From assembly GCA_001839685.1 (NCBI GenBank), contig MLAK01000638.1, positions 134,237 to 198,236 of the forward strand: DNA of 64,000 bases. The letters run 5' to 3'. Shown piece after piece: positions 18,694 to 28,950 of this stretch. Origin of the DNA: Tritrichomonas foetus (Eukaryota > Parabasalia > Tritrichomonadida > Tritrichomonadidae). The notes beneath the pieces were generated by a model. That model was not told the origin of the DNA. It was given only the letters and a program-made list of their open reading frames with translations, and ran no database searches. Within the stretch, counting starts at the first letter, position 1, and each line of letters opens with the position of its first letter. The position numbers and the translations under genes were made by a program.

Positions 18694-19293
18694 ATGGGTG
18701 AATTTGCACAAAATCCGCATTTAAAGATCGTTTTACTTGGCGATTCCGGCGTTGGAAAAACATCTGTCGCATTCAGATGGACAACCGGAATTTGGCAAGA
18801 TTCCATCCAGCCGACAATCGGTGCGAACCACCAGCGCAAAGTAGTACACCTCGAGAACCAAGACGTCGACGTTTACGTATGGGATACCGCCGGACAAGAG
18901 CAATACCGCGCTTTAACGCCACTTTATTCGAGATCATCAAGCTGTGCGATAATTATGGCAGCCGCAAACGACCCGTCGTCTTTCGATTCGCTTTCGACAT
19001 GGCAAGAGCTTCTTTTTGGCTCGCAGGCGAGCTCAGAGCGAGTGCCGCCTTCTATTCTCGCGATAAACAAAATTGACCTTTATGATGAAAAAGAGAGCTT
19101 TTTTACAAGAGATGAAATTGATGAACGATACGCTCAGAAATTTGAGAGCATTATGTACGTATCGGCCCGAACTGGTGAAGGGATTGATGATATGTTTGTT
19201 ATGGCGGCTGATGCTGCCTTCAAATTCATGCGGCAGTATGCAGATAAAGACAGAGTCATTGTGGAAGCTAATGAATCTCGTGGATGTTGTTAA
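18694..19293 (+). CDS. Rab-family small GTPase
   Basis: 199 residues. P-loop GDSGVGKT at 16-23, switch I PTIG around 40, WDTAGQEQYRAL around 67, INKIDL as the NKxD box, and VSARTGEG as the SAK-like box. It ends GCC for prenylation. Like the first Rab it has GQEQ in switch II, and its guanine-specificity motifs are intact. Codon use is clearly more GC-rich than the flanks, particularly in the first half, suggesting good expression. The insertion-like stretch LLFGSQASSERVPPS between the core strands is longer than in most Rabs. Subfamily cannot be assigned. It should act in vesicle targeting. Confidence 0.93.
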   Translation: MGEFAQNPHLKIVLLGDSGVGKTSVAFRWTTGIWQDSIQPTIGANHQRKVVHLENQDVDVYVWDTAGQEQYRALTPLYSRSSSCAIIMAAANDPSSFDSLSTWQELLFGSQASSERVPPSILAINKIDLYDEKESFFTRDEIDERYAQKFESIMYVSARTGEGIDDMFVMAADAAFKFMRQYADKDRVIVEANESRGCC

Positions 19294-19648
19294 ATGACTC
19301 GAAATTACATTTCTGGAATATTCCAGATTTTACGAATGATATACTTTTGTTTTTATTTAAAGTTGTATATACATTTACTTTGCCTAATTCCTTTACATAT
19401 CTCTATTTGTTTTGCTTATATATCATTATTTGTTTTGTTTATTAAATAATGAAGATTATAATTATTTAAACTAATGCTTGGATTTTATAAAACTGAATTA
19501 TTTGATGATATTGCTCAATCATATAGTCATCTCGAACAGATTTAGATCACTCAGAGTTAGAATTGATAAATGGTCATTAATTCACTACCTCCGTTTAAAT
19601 CTATTAATATATTTGAGGGTAACCGCTTTTATTTGATCATTTTCTTTC
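19294..19648. other. Intergenic between Rab and BTB gene
   Basis: AT-rich, no gene or structured element seen apart from the initiator-like motif at its right end. Confidence 0.5.
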
Positions 19649-19654
19649 TCATTC
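19649..19654 (+). promoter_or_regulatory. Inr-like TCATTC before BTB gene
   Basis: TCATTC sits 13 bases before the ATG at 19668, agreeing with TCA(C/T)T and the usual spacing to the start codon in trichomonads. Confidence 0.4.
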
Positions 19655-19667
19655 TTCCCGTCTTTCA

Positions 19668-20930
19668 ATGGAAGAAAAAAGTATTTCTCTATCATCCCAT
19701 GGATTAGCCAATATAAATGTCCAGTTTAATGATTTTAAATTTATTATAAATGACCATATTTTTGAATGTAGCCGTTTCACAGCTGAATTTTTATCACCAG
19801 TTGTCGCACAAATGCACCTAAGCGATCCAACAATTAATACATTCAAAATTATGTTAGACAATCCGAATAAAATTGATAAATCTTTAATATCTTCATTTGG
19901 AGACTTGCTATTAGGTAGACAAATCGAAATTCATGATTCAAAATCTTTTTCTTTCTTTTTAAAAATTTCAAATCTACTTGGAAACAAAGAATTATTGAAT
20001 TTATTATATGGAATTGACGATAAAAAATCAGAACAGCTCGATATTAAAAATGCAATTGAGCAACTTTTGTACAAAATAGAATTTCAAATGAATTGTGAAA
20101 AAGAAATATCATTTATTGCAGAAAATTTTATTGACATTGAAACAATACATTCCAATGATCTTCTTTGTTTAAATTCTGATGTATTAAAGATGATTTTTTT
20201 CAGTAATGATTTAAAAATAAAAAATGAAGATTTTTTATATGACTTTATTATGAAACACAGCGATTCAATGCATCTTTTAGAGTGCATAAGATTTGAAAAC
20301 ATGAGTCAGGAAAGAATGACAGAATTTCTATCATATTTTTCACTTGAAGATTTGAATTATTCTATGTGGGAAAGAATTAGAATGAGACTGCTTCAAACAG
20401 CTTCGATAAATGTCAGATCTAAAAACTTCTTTCCTGTAAATGAAAGAGATCCATTTGATGGAATAATACAAAGTTTATATCGCGAATGTGGTGGAAATCC
20501 ACACACTAAAGGGCTTGTTGATGTTTGTGCATCAAGTTCAACAAGTGGTGGAAAAAGTTATCAGGTACTTGAGAAAAATTGGAGAGAAAGATGGAGAAGT
20601 GAAAACGCGATTGGAAGCTGGTGGGAAATTGATTTCAAAGAAAGAAAAGTGGCTGTTTGTGCCTATTCGATTAAAACAAAACAATATCCACCTGGTTCTG
20701 CTCACTTAAAATCATGGAAACTCGAAGGATCGAATGAACATGGGGTTTGGACTACCATAGACATGAGAAAAAATACAACAGAATTAAACGGGTCTGGGTT
20801 ATCCCATACATGGCAATGTAAAATGACTCAACCATATCGATATCTTAGAATAACTTCAATTGGATATGACCACAATATGACGAATTATCTCTCGTTTAGT
20901 GGAATTGAATTTTTTGGAATTCTAAACTAA
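19668..20930 (+). CDS. BTB-like + F5/8 type C (discoidin-like) domain protein
   Basis: 420 residues. Residues about 15-110 form a BTB-like domain (FKFIINDHIFECSRFTAEFLSP, the signature of this trichomonad family). Residues 120-265 are a helical BACK-like part ending LNYSMWERIRMRLLQ. Residues 275-418 form an F5/8 type C domain: LVDVCASSS, IGSWWEIDFKERKV, AYSIKT, LKSWKLEGSNEHGVW, YLRITSIG and terminal SGIEFFG. No signal peptide, so the lectin-like domain is probably intracellular. The intact counterpart of the broken gene at 4934..6289; both share the same order of domains. Function unknown, probably substrate or partner recognition, possibly with a cullin ligase. Confidence 0.88.
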   Translation: MEEKSISLSSHGLANINVQFNDFKFIINDHIFECSRFTAEFLSPVVAQMHLSDPTINTFKIMLDNPNKIDKSLISSFGDLLLGRQIEIHDSKSFSFFLKISNLLGNKELLNLLYGIDDKKSEQLDIKNAIEQLLYKIEFQMNCEKEISFIAENFIDIETIHSNDLLCLNSDVLKMIFFSNDLKIKNEDFLYDFIMKHSDSMHLLECIRFENMSQERMTEFLSYFSLEDLNYSMWERIRMRLLQTASINVRSKNFFPVNERDPFDGIIQSLYRECGGNPHTKGLVDVCASSSTSGGKSYQVLEKNWRERWRSENAIGSWWEIDFKERKVAVCAYSIKTKQYPPGSAHLKSWKLEGSNEHGVWTTIDMRKNTTELNGSGLSHTWQCKMTQPYRYLRITSIGYDHNMTNYLSFSGIEFFGILN

Positions 20931-21105
20931 CATGAATACATTGATATAATGAAAATAGAGAATAAAAGAATGTTGCAATTTAAAAGATTAAAGATACATG
21001 AAAAAGAAAATTGAAGTTCAACTTTGTTTTACTTACTTATATATATGTATATACATTTGAACATAATATTAAACTTATATGATTTTGTTATCCTTTATGT
21101 GATTT

Positions 21106-22248
21106 TCATTTTTCGCCCTTTGTTTTTGTGGATTCTGAATTTTGATTTTTACTATTTTCTTGAGTTGTTAAATTCTTGCCTTCTTTCTTTTGCAATTTAT
21201 TTAGTGTTTTCTTTTCTTCTTTTTGTTTATAAATCAAAGTGATCATACATTTCAAGTAGTTTTTGCACTTATGATTAGTTTCTTGGATATCTTTTGGAAA
21301 ACTGGTGAAATAATTCGGATTTAATAAATGACAAATTTTCAAGTCGTCATTTGATTCATCAAACCTAATTAAATATAGCTGTCCTGGTGGATACATTGTT
21401 TGATGATCTTCTTGTTGCATCTGTTCATTATTTAATTCAAGCATTTTCTTACTTAAATACTGATGAACGAATCGTGAAATAAGGTTTTTGATTTTCTGAT
21501 TGGGAATAAGAATTTGAGTTAAATTTAAAATATTTTGAACTGATAAAAATGGGACAAAATCACCTTCGATCATAAAGGAAAAAATTCTATGACCAGAAAG
21601 TTGCCATAAATCAAAATTCAGAGTAGGTGGTGGCGCAAAGCAATAACATTGCATATTAAAATCTTTATTCTCTTTATAGTGGAAAAATGTGACAACTGCT
21701 GCAACTGCTGCACCAAGAGAATGACCAGTGCAAATAATTCTTCTATCTGGATAACTTTTATGTAAGTTTTGAATTGTTTCTAAACTTTCTTCATATACAA
21801 ATTTAGCAGTATTAAATACGCCTTGATGAACTTTTCCATTTTCATATGAAATTCCACTTCCCATCGAATCAGTAATGAAATCATCCATACAACTTGATCC
21901 ACGACAAACAATGAAAATGACATTAATTTTATCATCATTCATAATGAAAAATGGAACTTTTCCAACTTCTGAAATCGACGATTCAAATTCGATTTTACAT
22001 TTTTCTGAAAAAACAATTTTTGTTCGGTCTTTATAACTCAAATAACTTAATAAAACACTTTTATAAACAATTTTAAGATCATTTGGTTCCAAATTTATTT
22101 CAATTTTGGGAATTTCAATCTGATCCGTGAATGCTTTATTAAAATACCGAAACAACAAAAATTTCCGATGAACACTCATACGAACATCCTTCTTTTCTCC
22201 GTTGGTTTTTGTATATACGCAGAGTGACTTTTGATTCTTCTTGGGCAT
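21106..22248 (-). CDS. Class 3 lipase (diacylglycerol-lipase-like)
   Basis: 380 residues, alpha/beta hydrolase of the fungal/DAG-lipase type. Visible parts: an N-terminal helical region, FIVCRGSSCMDDFITD (oxyanion strand, residues about 110-126), the nucleophile elbow TGHSLGAAVAAV with the Ser near 174, CYCFAPPPTL, and EGDFVPFLSV carrying the likely catalytic Asp. The catalytic His is probably in the stretch near NHKCKNYL (about 330), but this is less certain. It should hydrolyse neutral lipids or phospholipids. No signal peptide or membrane span, so cytosolic or peripheral. The C-terminal 45 residues are Lys/Glu/Asn-rich and disordered. Tail-to-tail with the BTB gene. Confidence 0.9.
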   Translation of the reverse strand: MPKKNQKSLCVYTKTNGEKKDVRMSVHRKFLLFRYFNKAFTDQIEIPKIEINLEPNDLKIVYKSVLLSYLSYKDRTKIVFSEKCKIEFESSISEVGKVPFFIMNDDKINVIFIVCRGSSCMDDFITDSMGSGISYENGKVHQGVFNTAKFVYEESLETIQNLHKSYPDRRIICTGHSLGAAVAAVVTFFHYKENKDFNMQCYCFAPPPTLNFDLWQLSGHRIFSFMIEGDFVPFLSVQNILNLTQILIPNQKIKNLISRFVHQYLSKKMLELNNEQMQQEDHQTMYPPGQLYLIRFDESNDDLKICHLLNPNYFTSFPKDIQETNHKCKNYLKCMITLIYKQKEEKKTLNKLQKKEGKNLTTQENSKNQNSESTKTKGEK

Positions 22249-22768
22249 TTCGTTGAATTTTTTTAATTCTGTAGAAATTTGCTTTTTCTCAGAAAAAATT
22301 CACCGATATATAGCTACCACAAATATTCTAAAAGAAAATCTTCAGAAAAAAATAAAATTCAAATCATTTATGATAGTAACAATTCAAACAAATTGAATAA
22401 GAGTTTTATCTGTTCTCTTAAATTGTATATGACAATGCGGATAGAATTTTTTCATTATGCAAGTTTTTATTAGATCACTGTTCAATAAGCAGAAAACACT
22501 AGTAAATTCGCTGCTTCTAGATAGATAGCTCAAATTGTGAATTTCTTTCTTGCCACATGAACTTTAGAAATAATGAATTATTGGAGTAATAAAAACAAAT
22601 ATGAATGATGAATACCAGCCTCGTTCACTCAAATATATTCTCTAGGAAGTTGATAAACTATCGCTAAATGTATATATATAAAACAAAATATATCTATTAA
22701 ACTAAAAAGTATCCGAATTTTAGCATTTATTATTACAAACAGATAGATTGTTATTATTATTTTCCTCT
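22249..22768. other. Intergenic, no gene seen
   Basis: AT-rich 5' flank of the lipase and 3' flank of the kinase. A 64-codon open frame here has no protein-like features. Confidence 0.5.
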
Positions 22769-24109
22769 TCACATTTTCATTTCCAAGTTCACTTTAGACA
22801 TGTTATTAGTGGAGATGCGATTTATAGAATTTTTCCTGAGCCCAGGCGTGATATTTTTGTAAAGTTTTTCACCAGATGTAATTAAAGTCTCGTTTTGTTC
22901 AACAATTTTTTTCATGCCTTTCATCCAAGGATGTTCCCAAATTTCGCTTAGTTTGATTCTATTTGTTGGATTCTTTTTCAGCATTTTGCGAATAAGGTCT
23001 TGAGCGTCTCTGTCTGTTCCTTCAGGGAATTTCACATCTTCTGCTGTGACCTTTCTTTGTATATCCGCTAGTTTTCCCGCAATGAATGGAAGTTTCGAAA
23101 ATAGCACGAAATATAAAGTTATTCCTAAACTCCAAACATCAGCAGAGAAAGGATCATATGAATTTTCGCCAAACATTTCAGGAGCTAAATAAGCAGGTGT
23201 TCCTTTCATTTCTGTTTTCACCTTTTCTATTCCTTCAGGAACAAGTTCAGAAATGCCGAAATCTGCAATACGGATTGATCCATCTTCCGCTCTTAAAATA
23301 TTATCAACTTTTATATCTTTGTGAGCAATTCGCTGAAAATGAATATATTGTAATGCTGATACCGCCTGAGCGAATGCCACTTTTTTCTGTTCAATTGTAG
23401 TACATCTACTGATGTTTCCACCTGTTAAGAGTTCCATTACAATGAAGATTTTCTTTTCTGAATCGTCTTCGTAAAAATCATACATTTTAATCACGTTTGG
23501 ATGTGTGAATCTTCTCATTATGACAATTTCATCTTTGGGGTCATTTGTACCCTTGTTTCGGTTGAAAATGTTGTTTGTGCTTGAATTTTTCTGGCAAACT
23601 TTGACCGCAAAATTTCGATTTCCTCTTTGCATTTCAACAACGGTGGATGAGGCTCCATGGCCAAGTGTGCGAACAAATTTGTAGCCAACTCCTTCGATTC
23701 CAGCGTAGCTCAGGCTGACGCTTCCAGAATTTGAATCGATGCTCGAAACTGATGATCCAATGCTTGAATATGACGTTAGAGACGATTCTGAAGATGATGA
23801 TTTGTTCTTGTGTGATCTGTTTTTGTGTGCTTTACGCTTTGGAAGGCTGTCGATTGATTCAACTGATAGTGATGGAATATCTTCTTCTTCAAAACCGCTG
23901 CTGAGATAATAGAATTGACCATTTGCTTGATCGTCGTTTTCTTGGTGGCGCGCCTTCGAGGCATTTCGAATATCCGATCGATTTCTGTTGTCGATTTTGG
24001 ATTTATCTTTGGTTGAGTTTTTGAGTGAATTTTTCGAGCGGTTCGGTTTGTCGGATGGTGGAGAGGAGAGATTTCCAACTTTGGCATTTCTCGAACAAGA
24101 ACACCCCAT
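22769..24109 (-). CDS. Serine/threonine kinase with lipidation-type N-terminus
   Basis: 446 residues. It begins MGCSCSRNAK, the pattern for N-myristoylation at Gly2 and palmitoylation at Cys3/Cys5, which would anchor it to membranes. Residues 15-135 are Ser/Asn/Lys-rich and disordered. The kinase domain covers about 141-397: LGHGASSTVV, AVKV, HPNVIKMYDF, catalytic loop AHKDIKVDN (HKD in place of HRD), DFG, KGTPAYLAPEM, DVWSLGITLYFVLF, NRIKLSEIWEHPWM. All other catalytic residues are present. The domain order and APE-loop resemble CaMKK/LKB1-type CAMK kinases. It should phosphorylate Ser/Thr at a membrane surface. Confidence 0.92.
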   Translation of the reverse strand: MGCSCSRNAKVGNLSSPPSDKPNRSKNSLKNSTKDKSKIDNRNRSDIRNASKARHQENDDQANGQFYYLSSGFEEEDIPSLSVESIDSLPKRKAHKNRSHKNKSSSSESSLTSYSSIGSSVSSIDSNSGSVSLSYAGIEGVGYKFVRTLGHGASSTVVEMQRGNRNFAVKVCQKNSSTNNIFNRNKGTNDPKDEIVIMRRFTHPNVIKMYDFYEDDSEKKIFIVMELLTGGNISRCTTIEQKKVAFAQAVSALQYIHFQRIAHKDIKVDNILRAEDGSIRIADFGISELVPEGIEKVKTEMKGTPAYLAPEMFGENSYDPFSADVWSLGITLYFVLFSKLPFIAGKLADIQRKVTAEDVKFPEGTDRDAQDLIRKMLKKNPTNRIKLSEIWEHPWMKGMKKIVEQNETLITSGEKLYKNITPGLRKNSINRISTNNMSKVNLEMKM

Positions 24110-24670
24110 TTGAGAAATTCCAGGAAAATACTTGTTAGATAGAAAATTTAAGAACTTTACGAAAAATGAGATTAAAAATTCAATGAATCGTTGTCAGAAA
24201 TTAAAATAAACCAAAGAGAGTGATAAATTTTCACGCATACAATTTTTTGATATATTATAGAATTTATTTTGGTTATTTTAATTTTTATATAATTTCTATG
24301 AATTCTCGTTAGTTAGTAAAAATATCTTTATTGGTTGATACATGATATATTAATATTAAATAGTTATTTTTTATATTAATAACTATATTTTAATTGTAAA
24401 TAAATCATTAATTTTGCTTTTAATAAATTAGTAAAGAATATATTGAGAAAACAAACATTGTATTCAATTATTTTGTTTGTCTTATGAATTTTTTTCACGG
24501 CTAAAAAACATGAAGAATAAACTAAATTCTGTGATTTCTATTCATCATTTGGTGAGAATTTAAATATAACGTTTTTTAACAATAACGAGTTCTCTGAATT
24601 ATCAACATTTTTCATAGCATCTTATTTGAATAGTTTCTTCTCAATATTTCATAATTTCTGAACAACCATT
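24110..24670. other. Intergenic left of the TIR element
   Basis: AT-rich; contains no recognisable gene. Ends at the TA that borders the inverted-repeat element. Confidence 0.5.
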
Positions 24671-25408
24671 TAAGGGGGTTGTCTGTCAAATTTATTCTAT
24701 CGTCATATGTATTAAAAATAAGAAATAAAAGGAAGATAGAAGTGTACAACCAAACTTTCACCAACAAATCGTTCCCAAATTCGGATATCTTCTTATATAN
24801 CAGAGGGTAAAATAATTAAACAACACTTCGAGTATATCAGTCTCGGAAGATTTTAAAAATGAAAGTAGAAAATCTCAAAAAAGAAGGGAAGAGACAAAGA
24901 AAAAAGACAAAGTAAGAAGCTAAAACAGAACTATTGCATACAAATATTTAGAAATAAACAATATTTTTATGAGATAAATTAATCGAATTTTTGAAATTTC
25001 TTTTATGTTGACTTTTTCTGATACACATCAATTTGAAAGGATATGTTATATGATTATTTCATGGTGTTTACTGAATTTAAATGGTTGTGGCGATTATTTT
25101 TAAAATTGAAATTTTAAACGAAAAATAACTCCGTGAGTATTGGGCCAAATGTTTTGACATCCATACAAACATTAATTACACCGGAAATACTAAAACGAAA
25201 TAGAGCCGAAAATTAAGATTTATCGATTTGAGGAAATTTGAAAAATTAATTTTCAGCTGTAAAATTTGGATCGACTCGGTAAATAAGTATATAAAAGCTT
25301 GGTTCGTAGTGAGTTATTCTGCAAGAGATCAGCGCAGAGGTCTTCTCCGTTTTTTTGATAATAAGGATTTTATGCGCACTTTTTTTTGGCGGTTAGACAA
25401 CCCCCTTA
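24671..25408. mobile_element. Non-autonomous TIR element (MITE-like), 738 bp
   Basis: The sequence TAAGGGGGTTGTCT at 24671 and its reverse complement AGACAACCCCCTTA at 25395..25408 are perfect inverted repeats (17 bp if the flanking A/T bases are counted, 24668..25411). TA is present at both outer ends, consistent with a Tc1/mariner-type target duplication. No transposase or other convincing gene lies inside; an open frame starting near 25228 runs across the right TIR and is probably accidental. One N (24800) is inside. Probably moved by a transposase encoded elsewhere; its ends do not match those of the element at 1569..4731. Confidence 0.65.
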
Positions 25409-26343
25409 AATACATATCAACAATAACTTTTTTTAAAAATTATTTCCGAATGAATTTAATGCATGATAGGTGTCGCTTATGGCCATTTTCCACTTTTTTG
25501 TCCATAAAGATGCATGACCCCAACCCATGCATATTTCTTTCCATTGAAAATATGAATAGTGGAACTTTTTCAATCGATTTACATGAATTCGGTCATTTTG
25601 AAAAAATCATTCTTTCGAAAATTTGTATAGTGTATTCAAAAATCGACTTAACGTCATGTTAAAGTTCAAATTTAGAACGGAAGAATATCAAAATACCACA
25701 TTTTCACTATCTGATAAAATAATTAGATAATGATAAATGATATGAATGAAGTATTATATTTATCATTATTAATCCACACATAAAAATGGTATAGATAGAG
25801 CATTCTTTAATCTTTGAGAAAAGTTCTCACAAAATCCACTTTTCCTGAATATATCGAAATATAAAATTATCGATTATTGTGTAAATTAAGTTCAGAAAAA
25901 GTTTTCATCAATGATCTCTCTTTAAGTCAACAGAATCTTCTCATCTTTTTGGAAACCATATTACTTTGTATTAGACTAGTATAACTTGTAGTAACTATAG
26001 AGAGTATTTTTGTTGAGAATACATAACTGATTTTTTACTTTCAAAAATATATGCGATTGATCACATTTGAAGCAATATTTCTATTGAATCTTGTGCTCAA
26101 CAACATTATTTCATTGAGTAATTCAGCTTGGTGGGAATCACCAATGAAAATCTAAACGTCTACAAAATAATTTTGCGTGACCCAATATTTTTTTATTAAA
26201 AAGAAGAACAGTAAAATAAAAACCAAATTCTGAATTACAATGAATATAATCAAATTCAGAGAGTGGGGAAAAGAATGAAATTTTTATTTTATCTGCATTA
26301 TAAAACCCTTTCTCAATTGGGAATAAAATTGATCAAAAATATC
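25409..26343. other. Intergenic right of the TIR element
   Basis: AT-rich, with no gene that I recognise. The 3' end of the Sel1 gene lies at the right border. Confidence 0.5.
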
Positions 26344-28896
26344 TCATGAATATTTATCCCTCATATAATGATAATGTTGAATTGAATTTTCTGCTTTCCA
26401 TTTGTCAACCTGGCCATTTTGGTATTGCTGTATTTTGAATTTCGCATCTGCCTCAGCTGATGCAACACGCCAATTATCAATAAATGATTCAAAGAAACCT
26501 TTTTTAGGAGGTTTTCTTCTCATCTCAGCCAAATGTTGTTGCCATTCCAATTCTCTTTGTTTTTGCCTTTGCAGATTAAGGATTCTTTTCCTCTCTTCTT
26601 TCCTTCTTTGCAATCGCATTAATCTTGCGAGGTATAGTTCCCATTCTCGTTTTTCTTTTGCAATTTGTTCAGGACTCTTTTGAGGAAGAACAATTTTGAT
26701 TTTTAGTGGAGTTGAATCGACATCAAGATCAGGTTGAAAAGCCCATTTCAAATCATATTTATCGAAAACACCTACTCTTTTCATGGCCTTTTCGATCTCT
26801 TGATAATGATCAGTATATTTATAGAATGGATCTTTACATACTAAATAATACTCAAGGAACCATTCATAAATTTCATTGTTTTCAAATACTTCAAATCCAT
26901 CTTGTATCAAATTAATAATTACTTGATTCAGATACGATCGATAGGGAATGTTTTTCTTTATAATTCGATTTTCAATTATTTCTTTGAAATGATTAATATC
27001 AAATTTTTTATAATACCTTAGCATTTCAAGGTGATAGAAAGGCATTGCCAATGGGCATAATTTCAAATCGTATAAAAGTTCATCATGAAATGGTTTTTCA
27101 TCAGAATAGAAACTAACAACATATTTTGAACATGCATGTAAAGCTGCTGGAGAATTATCAGTATGAAAACAAAACAAGTTGATCATTATTTGAATTTCAT
27201 CAGTATAAAGGTGATTTCCACAATAAAAAAGTGCTCTTCTATCACGCTCCAAAGCCTTTTCATATAAGCATTGTGCCATTACATGTGGGGGAATAGAATT
27301 ATCATTTGAAAAATTCTCTAAAATATATTTGCAACATTTTGGATTATATTTGGAAGCAAAATGAATAATTGACTCCTTATCTTTCTCTTTAAGTGCAATT
27401 TTTGCGAAGATTGAAGCAGGCTTTTCTTTTTTAACTGTTTTCTGTGCATAATAGGCAATACTTGAAAGTTCTTTAGCGTTCATTAAAGCCCATTTTGAAA
27501 AATTGTGAGCTGCAGCGTCAATATATTTTGATTTTGATTTAGCGGCTTTTTTAATACACAACTTTGAACCTTTTTTAACTCCTTTATCAAATAATTCATC
27601 TGATTTTTGTTCATTCACATGAACTCCTATTCCATTCTTATAACAATAAGATAGAACAAAATAAGAATCAGGGTGTTTACATTCCTGAAGCATTTGAATT
27701 GCTCCTTTTTGATCGATTTCTGTTCCTTCGCCAAATAATTTACATAAGGCAACTTTAAATATACCACGCTGATCTCCTTTTCTCGCTCCTTCAGAGAGAA
27801 ATCGAAATCCTTTAATTTGATCACCCACACATCCGTATCCAACTTTAAGATAATATCCATATTCTGTAAATGCTGGTGCAAAGTCTGATAACATTAACAA
27901 TTTCATAACAACTGAAACAAATTCAGTATCTTTCTCATATAAGATATTTCGTGCCATTAATTGTGCTTTAAAGAAAATTGCAAAAATGTTTCCATATGCG
28001 CAAGCTGTATCAATATCCTTTTGTGGTTTTTTATTTTCTTTAGAACATGCATATGGTGCTTTTATCCGATTTAGAAGAGAAGTTGGTGCGTCCATTGAAG
28101 ATATCTGAATCTTTCTATTCTTATTTCGATTTGGCACAGCTTTCTGAAATCCTTGTTTAGCTGCTTCTTTCAAAGTTAACGGTTTATCAAAATATTTCCC
28201 AAAAAAGTATTTGGCCCATCCTTGATGGAAATTCATATCTAAATAAGCATGCAAAAGTTTTTCACTCGTGTAAGGGAAATCATACTTACCAAAAAGACAC
28301 TTACATAAAAGTAGGTGATCGTCAGCATAATTAAATTCACAAATATTTGAATATATCATTGCAAGTACTGATTCACGTGGAACATTCGAACAAAGACCTT
28401 TAGCAACAATTTTCGACCAAGTATGACGTGCAAGTTTATCTTTTAGAAAATTATCTTCTGCGGTTAATTCATCAAGGGCTAGTTTTAGATTTCCATCTTT
28501 TAGAGCTGAATAAGCTTTTCCACCATGTGTTGATGAGATGTGATAACCACTATGTGGCTCTTCTAATTGTAGAGGCTGTGTAGGTCGACAATAATAAATC
28601 CATTCATCGTCAGGATCAAGACAATCATTATCATCACCCAACATTGGGTAAATCTTAAATAAGTAATGAGCTGCTTCAGTTATACCACCCATTTCTGCTA
28701 TATCAAAGTATTGAGCTGCAAGTGAAGGATGAATACGTGCACCAATTCCATTCATTGTTAAAAATCCAGCAACAAAATTTGCATATGGATTGTTCCTTTG
28801 AAGATATGGCATAATAACATTCCATGATTCATGCGATGGATTGACTAATTGAGAGCCAATTTTACCAATTGTTGTTTTAGCAGTTTTAACAAACAT
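26344..28896 (-). CDS. Sel1-repeat protein with basic coiled-coil tail
   Basis: 850 residues. Several Sel1-like (TPR-related) units are visible: NPYANFVAGFLTMNGIGARI with PSLAAQYFDIAEMGG near the N-terminus, YGYYLKVGYGCVGDQIKGFR with LSEGARKGDQRGIFKVAL, and YFVLSYCYKNGIGVHVNEQK. Much of the rest is alpha-helical and probably more degenerate repeats, so the whole is likely a solenoid. Residues about 740-800 are a very basic coiled coil (KEKREWELYLARLMRLQRRK). No signal peptide. A scaffold in protein complexes is likely. It is 54 bases downstream of a second protein of nearly the same size and type, so the pair probably arose by duplication and then diverged. Confidence 0.85.
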   Translation of the reverse strand: MFVKTAKTTIGKIGSQLVNPSHESWNVIMPYLQRNNPYANFVAGFLTMNGIGARIHPSLAAQYFDIAEMGGITEAAHYLFKIYPMLGDDNDCLDPDDEWIYYCRPTQPLQLEEPHSGYHISSTHGGKAYSALKDGNLKLALDELTAEDNFLKDKLARHTWSKIVAKGLCSNVPRESVLAMIYSNICEFNYADDHLLLCKCLFGKYDFPYTSEKLLHAYLDMNFHQGWAKYFFGKYFDKPLTLKEAAKQGFQKAVPNRNKNRKIQISSMDAPTSLLNRIKAPYACSKENKKPQKDIDTACAYGNIFAIFFKAQLMARNILYEKDTEFVSVVMKLLMLSDFAPAFTEYGYYLKVGYGCVGDQIKGFRFLSEGARKGDQRGIFKVALCKLFGEGTEIDQKGAIQMLQECKHPDSYFVLSYCYKNGIGVHVNEQKSDELFDKGVKKGSKLCIKKAAKSKSKYIDAAAHNFSKWALMNAKELSSIAYYAQKTVKKEKPASIFAKIALKEKDKESIIHFASKYNPKCCKYILENFSNDNSIPPHVMAQCLYEKALERDRRALFYCGNHLYTDEIQIMINLFCFHTDNSPAALHACSKYVVSFYSDEKPFHDELLYDLKLCPLAMPFYHLEMLRYYKKFDINHFKEIIENRIIKKNIPYRSYLNQVIINLIQDGFEVFENNEIYEWFLEYYLVCKDPFYKYTDHYQEIEKAMKRVGVFDKYDLKWAFQPDLDVDSTPLKIKIVLPQKSPEQIAKEKREWELYLARLMRLQRRKEERKRILNLQRQKQRELEWQQHLAEMRRKPPKKGFFESFIDNWRVASAEADAKFKIQQYQNGQVDKWKAENSIQHYHYMRDKYS

Positions 28897-28950
28897 TATA
28901 GATTTATCAGCTTCTTGAAAAGCTGGGCTAGATGAATTCCAAAAGAACCA

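Noticed and set aside
25228..25662. 144-codon open frame in the TIR element
   Set aside because: It crosses the right inverted repeat into flanking DNA and resembles no known protein; it looks accidental, and it opens only from a non-ATG codon.
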